From contig NZ_BIME01000010.1 in the NCBI RefSeq assembly GCF_004000925.1, positions 1-64,000 on the forward strand: a stretch of 64,000 bases of DNA. Reading direction: 5' to 3'. Positions 53,002 to 62,211 of the stretch are shown here, piece after piece. The DNA comes from Paenibacillus illinoisensis NBRC 15959 (GTDB lineage: Bacteria; Bacillota; Bacilli; Paenibacillales; Paenibacillaceae). How positions within the stretch are numbered: the stretch's first letter is position 1; every line of letters begins with the position of its first letter. The notes beneath the pieces were generated by a model, which was given only the letters and a program-made list of their open reading frames with translations, was not told where the DNA came from and did no database searches. A program made the position numbers and the translations under genes.

Positions 53002-55407
53002 GTGTTATTCAAGCGTACACGAGATCCTCTGCCCAAAGGGCGATATTTCAGGCGCAGCCTGATGATGATTCTGCTGATCGCTTGCATTCCGGGGGTCATT
53101 ACGGGAGTGCTGCTGTATGGATGGATTACTATCAAAATGGAACATATTTTGCAGCAAACGCATTTGCGGCAATTTGAACAACGCACCGCATGGGTCGGCG
53201 AACAATTGGATGCGCTTGAACTGACTTTCTCACAGTGGGCCTTCGATCCGGTGTTCGATAACCGTCTGAAGGAGCTTGATTTTGTCTACAAGTACAAGCA
53301 GGTTCATGAGCTCTATCGATTGCTGCTGATGATTCAGAATTCCAATACGCTGATTGGCAAGGTTCAACTGTATCTTGAAGAACCCAGAGCGGTAAAGATG
53401 GATTCGGAGCGGTATGATTTTATGAGCGACCCTAAGGAAATTCAAACGTACAACAGCCTGACTGAACAGCCGCGGGCCACCTATTGGTCACGTTCCATGG
53501 ATGGCTCCTCCATGATGATGGTGAACCGGCTTCCGAGTGGAAGTGATGATGCTCTGGGTGCGTTAACCATTACTTTGGATAACAAACAGCTTGGCAGCAT
53601 GCTGCAGACCTTGTCTCCATATGAGGGCGGGACGACCTTTTTGCTGAATGAACAGGGAGTACCCTTGCTTCCACAGGACCAAAATCTGGGTGGATTACAG
53701 CAAGCTGTCCGTGAACATGTGCTCAAGCTTGAAGAGAAGCCCAGCTCCTTCTTGATGGAATACGAGGGTATGACCTATTCGATTCAGTCCGGCACTTTTC
53801 GCAGATTGGGTACAGATTGGACTTACGTATCTGCGGCTCCGTTGAATGAAATTGTAGCTCCGATTGTGTCAGTACCCCGAATCGTCCTGCTCATTAACGG
53901 AGGTGGGTTGTTACTGGCCCTGCTCCTATCATGGATTGGTTCGCTTCAGCTCTACAAGCCATTCACGAGATTGCTGCGAATATTTACTGCAAACGGTGAG
54001 GCTGAAGAAGCTGCTGTTCCTGCTCGGACTTCATGGCCAAATGAGGTGGCAGCGTCTAGCTCGTCCGTGCAGCTGGATGAAATCAAGCATATCGAACAGC
54101 ACTGGATTGGCGTGAATCGGGAACGTGAATCCCTCCAGCGGCGGCTGGAGGAACATCTGCCACTCGCGAGAGAGAGTCTGCTGATCCAGCTGACGCTAGG
54201 TCATCTGCTGTTACCCAGTGACCGTGAATGGCGGGAACGTCTGTCCCAAGTGGGATGGAATCTCCACGACGAGCAGTTCATGATTATGCTGGCTCATATA
54301 CGTCCGAGTGCTGTTACCCTTCAAGAGGGCAGCTACCTCAATCGGAATGAATCACCAGAATGGATTAGCTTGGCTGCAGCCGAGATTTTGGGAACGCAGC
54401 TCGAAGATTTCCCCTACCCCACAGAAATACTCAATTATCACGACATGTCGATCGCTCTGCTGCTCGCCATTTCTCCTGATGACCAACCGGAGGCTCTTGC
54501 ATTCCGGGAACAATTCATTGCAGTAGGGCAGCGATGGTTGGAGATCGTGCAGTCTGAATTGGATGCACGTATGACGATCTCCATCAGCAAGATCACGTCC
54601 GATGCCTCTCATATACCGCAGCTTGTCAGAGAATCGAGAGCTGTTTTGAGGCAAAGGCAGTTTTCTTCAGGTGCAGGCATCATCAATATGAATGAAAAGG
54701 AAGAACAGGATCGGAAGGAACAGGGAACGTATCCGCTTGAATTGGAACAGGACATCATCTCGGCCTTACGTAACGGCGATCAGGGAACAGCCATGGAGCG
54801 CTTCCGATTGTTCATTGGCAGCTACGCCCATGTAGAAGCGACAGAGAATCAGGCCAGACAGGCAGTTCTTCAACTGCTCGCCCGGATCCAACACACCCTT
54901 TTGCAGTTAGGCGAAGATCCGGTTCAACTATTCGGTTTGGCGTTGTATGAAGAGGTGCTGCAGCTGCGTGACCTGGATGAGTTATTCTCATGGTTCAAGG
55001 AACGAATCGTGCATGTATGCGTGGAGGAATTCACCGGCAAGGAGGAGAAGCAGATACAGATGGCTGTGCATCAGATCAAGGAGCATGCCGAACAACAGTA
55101 TGCAGAAGCGTTATCGCTGGATGAACTCGCAGACATTCACGGAATTCACTCCTACACGTTAAGCCGGGCATTCAAACAGGCATTCGGACAGAACTTTGTG
55201 GACTATCTGACAGAGGTGAGACTAGGTCGGGCAAAGGTACTGCTCGAATCCACAGACGTCAAAATCAATGAAGTTGCAGAGCAGGTTGGTTATCAGCCCA
55301 GTTATTTTAACCGATTGTTCAAGAAAAGCGAGGGAACGACGCCCAGTCGATATCGGGAGGACGTTCGTAAGCAGAGTGAGCATACTCGGGGCAACTGCTC
55401 CGTTTAA
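53002..55407 (+). CDS. membrane-bound AraC family regulator (YtdP/YesS-like)
   Basis: This 801-residue regulator has two membrane helices (about 14-38 and 290-312) around an extracellular sensor domain, then a cytoplasmic region and a C-terminal AraC double helix-turn-helix (about 700-795; LSLDELADIHGIHSYTLSRA and INEVAEQVGYQPSYFNRLFK). Proteins of this type sense an extracellular sugar or binding protein and control adjacent Lpl-type uptake and lyase genes. The start is GTG, with AAGGAGG nine bases upstream, 43 bases after the permease gene. Confidence 0.9.
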   Translation: MLFKRTRDPLPKGRYFRRSLMMILLIACIPGVITGVLLYGWITIKMEHILQQTHLRQFEQRTAWVGEQLDALELTFSQWAFDPVFDNRLKELDFVYKYKQVHELYRLLLMIQNSNTLIGKVQLYLEEPRAVKMDSERYDFMSDPKEIQTYNSLTEQPRATYWSRSMDGSSMMMVNRLPSGSDDALGALTITLDNKQLGSMLQTLSPYEGGTTFLLNEQGVPLLPQDQNLGGLQQAVREHVLKLEEKPSSFLMEYEGMTYSIQSGTFRRLGTDWTYVSAAPLNEIVAPIVSVPRIVLLINGGGLLLALLLSWIGSLQLYKPFTRLLRIFTANGEAEEAAVPARTSWPNEVAASSSSVQLDEIKHIEQHWIGVNRERESLQRRLEEHLPLARESLLIQLTLGHLLLPSDREWRERLSQVGWNLHDEQFMIMLAHIRPSAVTLQEGSYLNRNESPEWISLAAAEILGTQLEDFPYPTEILNYHDMSIALLLAISPDDQPEALAFREQFIAVGQRWLEIVQSELDARMTISISKITSDASHIPQLVRESRAVLRQRQFSSGAGIINMNEKEEQDRKEQGTYPLELEQDIISALRNGDQGTAMERFRLFIGSYAHVEATENQARQAVLQLLARIQHTLLQLGEDPVQLFGLALYEEVLQLRDLDELFSWFKERIVHVCVEEFTGKEEKQIQMAVHQIKEHAEQQYAEALSLDELADIHGIHSYTLSRAFKQAFGQNFVDYLTEVRLGRAKVLLESTDVKINEVAEQVGYQPSYFNRLFKKSEGTTPSRYREDVRKQSEHTRGNCSV

Positions 55408-55437
55408 TCTTCCGGACGAAGGAGAGTGGAATGTAAC

Positions 55438-56955
55438 GTGTCACAGGCCAAGCCCGACATTATTTTTCTGATGACGGATCAACAGCGATGGGACTGCATT
55501 GGAACATTTAACGAACATATTCATACGCCGAATCTGGACCGACTTGCTTCCGAAGGGATTACGTTCCGTGAAGCGGTATGCCAATCCCCCATGTGTGCAC
55601 CAAGCCGTAGTTCGATGATGATGGGATATTATCCATCACAGCTTGGAGTTCGCACGAATTACGGTGGTCTCTTTGAGGAAGACAAACTGCCGTCCGAGCC
55701 GCTGCCAGCATTAATGCAGCGTGCAGGGTATCAAACCGCCGGATTCGGGAAAACCCATTGGAATCATGGCGAAGGCGTGGATGAACCCTCTACGCGAGGG
55801 TTCGAAGTGAGAGCCATCGGCCTCTCCCGGCAGAGTGGTCATTACGAGCAAGGGGCTACGATGATGGGGGATTCTCATCCTGAGGCGCTTGAAGCATACC
55901 ATCAGGAGACGAAGGACTTTGGCGGCGGGGAGGAAAACGTCAACGGTTACACAGGTCTTACGAGCCAGATTCCCATGAATCAGCATCGTGACGGATGGGT
56001 AGCCGAGCAGGCACTGCAGTTTTTGGAAGAGGGTATAGACCCGGAGAGGCCGTTGTTTTTTTATCTGTCCTTCCTGAAACCGCATGCCGGATTTAATGTA
56101 CCTGGGGAGTTTGAAGAACTTTACAATCTGGAAGATATTCCGGACATTCCTCAGCCGCCATGGGAAGATGAAGCTTCTACGCATCTGGCAGCTTCGGATG
56201 ATCTGAACGAGAATAGTCGTGAGGCGTATCTCGACAAGAAGAGAGTATGGGAGAAACGAAGTCCGGAAGAGCGGCGGAGGACCACGCTGAGGTATTGGGC
56301 GAATTGCTCCTGGCTGGACCATTATTTTGGACAGGCTCTTGAGAAGCTGGAGAAACGGGGAAGGCTGGACCATGCACTGATTGTATTTGTATCGGATCAT
56401 GGAGAAATGCTGGGGGAGAGGCAGTACCGCTTCACCAAATATAATCTGTATGACAGTAGCGTAAGAGTGCCGCTCATCCTGGCGGGTACCTATATCCCGA
56501 CTGACAAGCGGGGAACAATGGACCGGAGGCCCGCGGAGCTGGTGGATCTGGTACCGACGTTAACGCGTGCAGCCGGACTTGACGCGAACCCGATGTTACC
56601 CGGAGTGGATTTGCTGGGCAATCTCCGGCACCGCGGAACATTTTGCGAATTTCATGGCAAAGGTGTAACGGCGCCCCATTCAGCGCCAGCCTATATGTGG
56701 CGGACAGCGGAGTGGAAACTTATTCTGTACATTGAAGGTTCTGTTGCGGAGTCTGCCTCCAGAGTGCATGAAACCAGAGGCGAATTATATCATCTGACTG
56801 CTGATCCGCATGAATGGACGAATCTGTATGAAGAACAGCAGCATGCCAGCATCAGGGAGCAGTTGAAGACGGAGCTGCTGATGCATCTGGCGGTTAGCTG
56901 GGCGAAGGGCCCTTTTTTCTACGATCGTGGAGGAACCAAGCCGTTAGAGTCGTGA
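55438..56955 (+). CDS. formylglycine-type sulfatase, cytoplasmic
   Basis: This 505-residue sulfatase has the maturation motif CAPSR (SPMCAPSRSSMMMG), whose Cys becomes formylglycine, the N-terminal DIIFLMTDQQRWD with metal-binding Asp residues, GFGKTHWNHG and VFVSDHGEMLGE. It should remove sulfate from a sugar. No signal peptide is present, so it acts on imported substrate. A maturing enzyme (FGE or anSME) is not encoded here. Of two in-frame GTG codons, 55438 is favoured because AAGGAG lies 13 bases upstream and MSQAKPD is a typical start. Confidence 0.9.
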   Translation: MSQAKPDIIFLMTDQQRWDCIGTFNEHIHTPNLDRLASEGITFREAVCQSPMCAPSRSSMMMGYYPSQLGVRTNYGGLFEEDKLPSEPLPALMQRAGYQTAGFGKTHWNHGEGVDEPSTRGFEVRAIGLSRQSGHYEQGATMMGDSHPEALEAYHQETKDFGGGEENVNGYTGLTSQIPMNQHRDGWVAEQALQFLEEGIDPERPLFFYLSFLKPHAGFNVPGEFEELYNLEDIPDIPQPPWEDEASTHLAASDDLNENSREAYLDKKRVWEKRSPEERRRTTLRYWANCSWLDHYFGQALEKLEKRGRLDHALIVFVSDHGEMLGERQYRFTKYNLYDSSVRVPLILAGTYIPTDKRGTMDRRPAELVDLVPTLTRAAGLDANPMLPGVDLLGNLRHRGTFCEFHGKGVTAPHSAPAYMWRTAEWKLILYIEGSVAESASRVHETRGELYHLTADPHEWTNLYEEQQHASIREQLKTELLMHLAVSWAKGPFFYDRGGTKPLES

Positions 56956-57062
56956 GAGCAATCGTTGCTCTAATACTCACTGACATTTCCTAATGAAAAC
57001 TCATATCATTGTACACGTAAAAACAGGTTGGATAGAAATAGCTGTTGACCGGGCAGCCGGAG

Positions 57063-57145
57063 GCAAAGCAATTATCACTAAACCAGATCAGTCGATCTCA
57101 CTCGACTGAGACATGGGGCGGAGATAGCAGGCTTTGCCTTTTTTG
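57063..57145 (+). ncRNA. branched RNA structure with terminal T tract, upstream of the lyase gene
   Basis: GGCAAAGC (57063-57070) pairs with GCTTTGCC (57132-57139), followed by TTTTTT. Inside is a second perfect stem, CAGTCGA-TCTCAC-TCGACTG. The conserved-looking loops do not match a riboswitch class that I know. It could be a plain terminator of the sulfatase transcript or a leader element of the lyase gene. The spacer 56956-57062 also has a small hairpin AGAGCAA/TTGCTCT right after the sulfatase stop. Confidence 0.5.
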
Positions 57146-57191
57146 ATATGCATAGTGTTAGGTTAATCCAAATCATGGAGGGGAACCGTTG

Positions 57192-59081
57192 ATGAAATCT
57201 ATAACGACTGCAGTAAGAAAAAATAGAGTATGGTTAACCTGGCTTTTGGGCGGATTGATAGTGTTGTCTGGTATAACTTCACCGGAAGGCAGTATACCTC
57301 GGGCACATGCTGCAGGAGGGTCTGCGCCGCGCCTGGTTGAAGATCTGGGAAGAGGTCTTACTGCCGTATATCTGGGTGAGAACAAAGTATATCTTAGCTG
57401 GCGTCTGCTAGGTACCGAACCACAGCAGGTTACATTTGATATTTATCGCCGTACAGGGTCCGAAGAGATCAAGCTGAATGATCACCCACTTGCCCAAGGA
57501 ACGAACTACACAGATGAGGATGTAGATGTAACCCAGAGTCATACGTATGTTGTGAAATCTTACGTGAATGGGACGTTGCAGGGGAAAATTGCCGAAGTGG
57601 AGCTCGCAGCCGACCCTGAGATTCGAAATTACTTCCGCATTCCGTTGCAAGACATAACGTCCAATCCATCAGATTATTTTGTGCAGCATGGCTGGCCAGG
57701 TGATCTGGATGGCGATGGAGAATACGAAGTTGTGGTGACCCGGATCCCTGTCAACGGGGGCAACAAATATGTGGAGGCATACAGCCTGACAGAAGGCTTC
57801 CTCTGGCGGATTGATCTCGGTCCCTACAGTGTTACAACCATTGATACCTATAACGCACCGCCTGCTTCTGTCAGCGAATTCGGGGTTGCAGGACTTGGGG
57901 GTTGGCGGGATAACGACAATATTACCGTGTTTGACCTCGATAGTGACGGGAAGGCCGAAGTGCTGCTGCGTACCTTTGAAGGTGTGACCTTTGCGGATGG
58001 CAGGATCATCCCTGCTTCAGCCGAGCGTGCGCAATATGTGTCTGTTGTGGATGGACTGACCGGTATAGAGGCAGCCCGCACAACCATCGCCGATGATTAT
58101 GCTGCCGATGGTCCGCTCAGCGGCCACTTCGGCATTGCCTATCTGGACGGGGAGCATCCCAGCCTGATTACAGCCCTCAAGAATCGTGCGCTCAGCCGCA
58201 ATTTTCAGTATGTGACGTCAGCTTACGACTATGCAGGTGGAGCATTGAACGAGCGTTGGAGACACACTGGAGCGGACGGCGAATTTTTCCATCAGATTCG
58301 CATATTGGATCTCGATGAGGATGGGAGGGACGAGGTTTCATTTGGCGGCTGGGCACTGGATGATAACGGGGAAACGTTATACAGTCTGCCTGGTGTAGTC
58401 CATGGTGATCGGTTCCATATCACGGATATCGATCCGAATCGGCCGGGATTGGAACAATTCGGTATCCAGCAGGCCGAGAACGGTAACGTTAATCAATTCC
58501 CCTGGTTCTATGCCGATGCCGCGACGGGCGAGATTATTCGCACTGGAGAAGTCCCACAGGACGTCGCACGGGGAACGCTGGCGGATATTGATCCGCGGCA
58601 CAGCGGGCTTGAGATGTGGTCCAGCTCGGGCAATATCTACAATGTGGACGGCGAAGAGATCAGTTCGGTTCAGCCTTCGACCAATTTCAGAATTTGGTGG
58701 GATGGTGATGTGCTGGGTGAACTGCTGGATAAGAACTTTGTGGAAAAGTGGGACTGGGAGCAGAACAGGACGACACGCCTGTTTACAGCCGATGATGCTC
58801 GCGTGAATTCCAGAAATGCGCCTGTACTGTACGGCGATCTGCTTGGAGACTGGAGAGAGGAGATTCTCTATGAAACAAGCGACTTCAAAGAACTGCGCCT
58901 ATATACAACAACGATACCGTCGGATGTTCGCCTCTACACGCTCCCGCATAACCCGGCATATCGCAATGGCCTGGCTGTAAAAGGGTATATGCAATCTCTG
59001 TTGACGGATTATTATCTGGGTGACGGAATATCCACACCTCTGTATCCGAATATTCGCCCTGCCGTGTACAATAAGGACTAG
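57192..59081 (+). CDS. secreted PL11 rhamnogalacturonan lyase (YesW/YesX-like)
   Basis: This 629-residue protein has a signal peptide (cleavage near AHAAG, about 40). A fibronectin-like domain (about 47-140) and the eleven-blade propeller of polysaccharide lyase family 11 follow, with calcium-binding loops DLDGDGEYE, DLDSDGKAE and DLDEDGRDE. It resembles Bacillus YesW, which cuts rhamnogalacturonan I by beta-elimination. ATG 57192 follows GGAGGGG by eight bases. Its position suggests it makes the oligosaccharides that the upstream Lpl-type transporter imports. Confidence 0.9.
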   Translation: MKSITTAVRKNRVWLTWLLGGLIVLSGITSPEGSIPRAHAAGGSAPRLVEDLGRGLTAVYLGENKVYLSWRLLGTEPQQVTFDIYRRTGSEEIKLNDHPLAQGTNYTDEDVDVTQSHTYVVKSYVNGTLQGKIAEVELAADPEIRNYFRIPLQDITSNPSDYFVQHGWPGDLDGDGEYEVVVTRIPVNGGNKYVEAYSLTEGFLWRIDLGPYSVTTIDTYNAPPASVSEFGVAGLGGWRDNDNITVFDLDSDGKAEVLLRTFEGVTFADGRIIPASAERAQYVSVVDGLTGIEAARTTIADDYAADGPLSGHFGIAYLDGEHPSLITALKNRALSRNFQYVTSAYDYAGGALNERWRHTGADGEFFHQIRILDLDEDGRDEVSFGGWALDDNGETLYSLPGVVHGDRFHITDIDPNRPGLEQFGIQQAENGNVNQFPWFYADAATGEIIRTGEVPQDVARGTLADIDPRHSGLEMWSSSGNIYNVDGEEISSVQPSTNFRIWWDGDVLGELLDKNFVEKWDWEQNRTTRLFTADDARVNSRNAPVLYGDLLGDWREEILYETSDFKELRLYTTTIPSDVRLYTLPHNPAYRNGLAVKGYMQSLLTDYYLGDGISTPLYPNIRPAVYNKD

Positions 59082-59354
59082 GCCATAATCCTGCGGAGGG
59101 AGATGTTTCAGATGCAGGATCAGCATGGCCAAAGCACATCATCCCACTGCTGTGCTGCAAGCCGAGATGATCAATAGAAGGGAAAATGACATCATCAGCT
59201 GGAATGAACAATAAAGCTTTCAGTGAGCTTGATGCGCCATCCGCTGATCCATCATCACAATCAGATTCAATCAGAATACATCACATCACAGTGTGTGATG
59301 GATACGGCGTTCACGTATTAACAGATGGTTCCTACCTATGCCAATACAACAGAT

Positions 59355-59397
59355 ACATCCACTGGACACATCGGTTTCCGATGTGCCCAGTGGATGT
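59355..59397 (-). terminator. strong stem-loop after the MFS gene
   Basis: ACATCCACTGGACACATCGG pairs with CCGATGTGCCCAGTGGATGT, with one mismatch and a two- to four-base loop. No clear T tract is on either strand. It lies 25 bases after the MFS stop codon and probably ends that transcript. The rest of the gene-free stretch 59082-59354 shows only short inverted repeats, such as around CACAGTGTGTG at 59287. Confidence 0.6.
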
Positions 59398-59421
59398 GTT
59401 GACCGTATAGCTGCATAGACG

Positions 59422-60540
59422 TCAATCTGCTACTTTTACCCGAATCAGCAATCCAAACAGCCCCAAGATGGCAAACGCGATAAATGCTGTCGTATTGGAG
59501 AATGCATCAATCGTGTAACCCGCAATGGAAGAGCCAAAGAACTGTCCCGCACCCAGTGCAAGAAAGGCAAGGCTGATCCCGATCGACGTATTTGGACGAA
59601 ATAGTCTGGTCGCCCACACGATAAACACGCTGGTCAGGAAGATGTAGGTGCTTCCGAACAAGACGGCAGACGTCAGACTGGCAGTCATGGATGGCAGGAT
59701 AATAACACCAAGGGAAATGGCGAGCAGCAGGATACCGACATGATAGGAACGCCCGATTCCGATTCGTTCGATAATTCGGCCGGCACATCCACCCAAAATC
59801 CCCAAAATCCCCATCACAATCCAGAACAATACGGCTTCCGAATCGGAGGCCCCTTTTTCGTCCGTCAGGAAGCTTCGCGCGAACGTCCAATAAATCGCAG
59901 AACTAAAGCCTGTCAATAGGGAAGCCATAAGCAGAGCTACACCAGGTCTGGTAGGTTTCATGCATGCCCAGAGTGATTTGGTGCAAGGTTCGGTTTTGCG
60001 TGGCGAAAGAACACGTCTGTTCCACAGCAAAACGAAAACACCAAGAACGGCGAAAAAAATATAGGACCAGCGCCAGTATTCACTGAACAATAGATAAATT
60101 GGGCCGGAAACAATAATGCCGAAGCCTGTTCCCGTGTTAATCCAGCTGTTACCACGTGCCTGCTGCTCAGGCTGAAGTTCTGCATAGACAGTGTTACCCA
60201 AGGCAGGAGAAGCCAGGCCTGTACTCAGTCCGGCGAGAAATACGGCTATGGTCAGGACCAAGGCATTTGGAGAAAGGGCGATGCCAAGTAAACCAATTAT
60301 GGCGCTTATGCCGGCCATATGAATAACCTGGTAATGTCCGATGCGATTAATAATCAAAGGTGCAATGATCAAAGAGAGACAATAGGCAATGTAAGTACCT
60401 GAATTGATTGCACCCGACTGGGTATCATCCAACTGCAGCGATTGCGAAATTTCCGGCATAAACAGACCATAACTGAATCTCCCGAACGCATAACATACCG
60501 AAATAAGTGCGATCCCGGGAAAAATAATTCTTTTCAACAT
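59422..60540 (-). CDS. MFS transporter (sugar/drug efflux type)
   Basis: This 372-residue protein has twelve predicted membrane helices and is of the short YbfB/AraJ-like major facilitator class (GRFSYGLFMPEIS at the first loop; SPNALVLTIAVFLAGLSTGL later). Substrate unknown. The start at 60540 has AAGGCGG just upstream. The TetR-type gene lies directly upstream on the same strand, and a 19-base operator copy lies between them, so it is probably the target of that repressor. Confidence 0.85.
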   Translation of the reverse strand: MLKRIIFPGIALISVCYAFGRFSYGLFMPEISQSLQLDDTQSGAINSGTYIAYCLSLIIAPLIINRIGHYQVIHMAGISAIIGLLGIALSPNALVLTIAVFLAGLSTGLASPALGNTVYAELQPEQQARGNSWINTGTGFGIIVSGPIYLLFSEYWRWSYIFFAVLGVFVLLWNRRVLSPRKTEPCTKSLWACMKPTRPGVALLMASLLTGFSSAIYWTFARSFLTDEKGASDSEAVLFWIVMGILGILGGCAGRIIERIGIGRSYHVGILLLAISLGVIILPSMTASLTSAVLFGSTYIFLTSVFIVWATRLFRPNTSIGISLAFLALGAGQFFGSSIAGYTIDAFSNTTAFIAFAILGLFGLLIRVKVAD

Positions 60541-60555
60541 ATCCACCGCCTTTTT

Positions 60556-60574
60556 AGATAGAACGATCATTATA
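60556..60574 (-). promoter_or_regulatory. TetR operator copy 1 (before the MFS gene)
   Basis: AGATAGAACGATCATTATA (plus-strand reading) is identical to the copy at 61183-61201. Its core AGAACGATCATTAT matches the palindrome AGAACGATCGTTCT at 12 of 14 bases, a common TetR-family operator shape. On the minus strand it overlaps TATAAT. Confidence 0.75.
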
Positions 60575-60611
60575 ATTCTGCTGAAATAAAAAAAGTGAGT
60601 TGAACTATAAC

Positions 60612-61157
60612 TCACCCGGTGTGGGACAACTTGAAACTGTTTTGAGTCATGTCAAGCAGTTCCCGGCAGACAATACTTACATCTTGAGTCTCAGCGAGCG
60701 CGGTGGAGCCCTCCAAGAGTAGGGAAAATCGGATCATATCCCGATCCGTAATGGACGCATCCAATTTTTTTATCAGGGTCATCACATGTTTTTTGTGCGC
60801 ATGCACGGCTTGAACAATCACATGTTCTGGATCGCCGCCAAACTCTTCCTTGGCACGCAAGAACATACAACCCCGGGACTCGTGCTCCATCAGCCAGCGA
60901 GCATGCCCTTCGGCTAGATTCAGAAACAGGGGCTGTGCCTTGTTATCTGCATACTGTCTCAGCTGTTCCAGATATCGCTGTTCTCTCCGAAGAAGAACTT
61001 CCACGATGAGGTCATCCTTGGAATCAAAGTGATTATATAAGGTCATGATGGCAATATCTGCATCCGTGATAATCCGCTTCAGGCCAATGGAGTGAAATCC
61101 ATGTTGATAGAATAAATCTTCTGCCACGTTCAACAGCATTTCCTTTTTGCTGCTCAT
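60612..61157 (-). CDS. TetR/AcrR family repressor
   Basis: This 181-residue regulator has a helix-turn-helix at about 26-46 (DADIAIMTLYNHFDSKDDLI) and a YxaF/LmrA-like C-terminal ligand domain with SRGCMFLRAKEEF. It probably represses itself and the MFS gene through the two identical operator copies. GGGAGAG precedes the ATG. Confidence 0.9.
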   Translation of the reverse strand: MSSKKEMLLNVAEDLFYQHGFHSIGLKRIITDADIAIMTLYNHFDSKDDLIVEVLLRREQRYLEQLRQYADNKAQPLFLNLAEGHARWLMEHESRGCMFLRAKEEFGGDPEHVIVQAVHAHKKHVMTLIKKLDASITDRDMIRFSLLLEGSTALAETQDVSIVCRELLDMTQNSFKLSHTG

Positions 61158-61182
61158 AGCTGCAATCTCTCCCTTTAGGATC

Positions 61183-61201
61183 AGATAGAACGATCATTAT
61201 A
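61183..61201 (-). promoter_or_regulatory. TetR operator copy 2 (before the TetR gene)
   Basis: This is the same 19-base sequence as at 60556-60574. On the minus strand TTGACA and TATAAT (61237-61211) form a promoter with a short 15-base spacer just upstream, so a bound repressor would block the start of transcription. Confidence 0.75.
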
Positions 61202-61230
61202 CCCCAAATTATAACAATCCAATTCGGTTG

Positions 61231-62001
61231 TCAAATTCTGTGAACCATTTCAATCTCCATTCCGTGCAGCGCGTCTACCCACTCTGGGGGACATCCATCG
61301 TCGGTGATAACCATAGAGATCTGATCCAGGGGTGCAATCTGCGCAAAGGTGGAGCGTCCAAATTTGGTGTTGTCCGCTACAAGAATGGATTCCTCCGCAC
61401 GTTCCATCATTTTACGGGAGATCTGGGCTTCCTCCAGCATATAATCTGTGATGCCGTCCGTTAACGATATCCCCCCGGCAGAGATGAAGGCTTTATTGAC
61501 TTTGAATTGATTCAACAATTCATGAGCAAGATGACCTGTCGAGGCCTGTACCGCTGGATTGATATCGCCTCCGGCAAAAATGATCTTACCTGCGAAATTC
61601 TCCAGAGCACAGGCAAGAATGGGCACAGAGTTGGTAATAACCGTGATCTGCGATCGATTTTTCAGTTGGCGCATGATTTCCAGCGTGGTTGTCCCGTTGT
61701 CCAGCATTACGGTTTCCCCATCCTCAATCAGGGATGCTGCAGCAGCGCCGATACGTTGTTTTTCGGTCAATTGCAGTAATGAACGCTTCTGAAAAGAGGC
61801 TTCAATCATTCCTGATCGCACACGAACTGCACCGCCATAGACTTTACGCAATTCACCTTCCTTTTCAAGCCGGTCCAAATCGCGCCGGATGGTCTCCGTT
61901 GATACCTGAAAGTGGTCAGCCAGCAGCTGCACCTGAACTTTTCCCTGGGTAGCCAATTGAGCTAGAATGGTCTGTCTGCGTTCTTCATAGGTTAACGACA
62001 T
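61231..62001 (-). CDS. DeoR family transcriptional regulator
   Basis: This 256-residue regulator has the DeoR helix-turn-helix (VQLLADHFQVSTETIRRDLD, about 24-43) and a sugar-phosphate sensor domain (DNGTTTLEIMRQL, FAGGDINP, ISAGGISLTDGITDY, VADNTKFGR). It is divergent from the metallophosphoesterase gene and probably controls it; the effector is likely a phosphorylated sugar. GGAGGG lies upstream of the ATG. Confidence 0.9.
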   Translation of the reverse strand: MSLTYEERRQTILAQLATQGKVQVQLLADHFQVSTETIRRDLDRLEKEGELRKVYGGAVRVRSGMIEASFQKRSLLQLTEKQRIGAAAASLIEDGETVMLDNGTTTLEIMRQLKNRSQITVITNSVPILACALENFAGKIIFAGGDINPAVQASTGHLAHELLNQFKVNKAFISAGGISLTDGITDYMLEEAQISRKMMERAEESILVADNTKFGRSTFAQIAPLDQISMVITDDGCPPEWVDALHGMEIEMVHRI

Positions 62002-62100
62002 AACTTGCCCTCCCGTATTCCATTTCGTACTTTTTTCTATTCTACGTTAATTTTTATACTTCTAGCTATAGTGTGCATGCTGGATGACAGGAATAATGTA

Positions 62101-62167
62101 TTGACAGGATGAAGCGGTGGAGATAAGATCGGATCAAACAAACAACACAAAACCACATAAAACCACA
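62101..62167 (+). promoter_or_regulatory. sigma-A promoter with DeoR-type direct repeats
   Basis: TTGACA (62101-62106), a 17-base spacer and TAAGAT (62124-62129) form a near-consensus promoter. Two copies of AAAACCACA at 62149-62157 and 62159-62167, ten bases apart (one helical turn), lie just past the expected start of transcription. They are good candidates for the DeoR-family operator. Confidence 0.65.
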
Positions 62168-62211
62168 ACAGTGTGATGTATGTACATAACGAACTATTAG
62201 GGGGAATCAAT

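Noticed and set aside
59186..59410. A 74-codon plus-strand frame between the lyase and MFS genes
   Set aside because: A weak GAAGGGA precedes it, but its 3' third is the stem-loop at 59355-59397 and composition is not protein-like; I could not support it as a gene.
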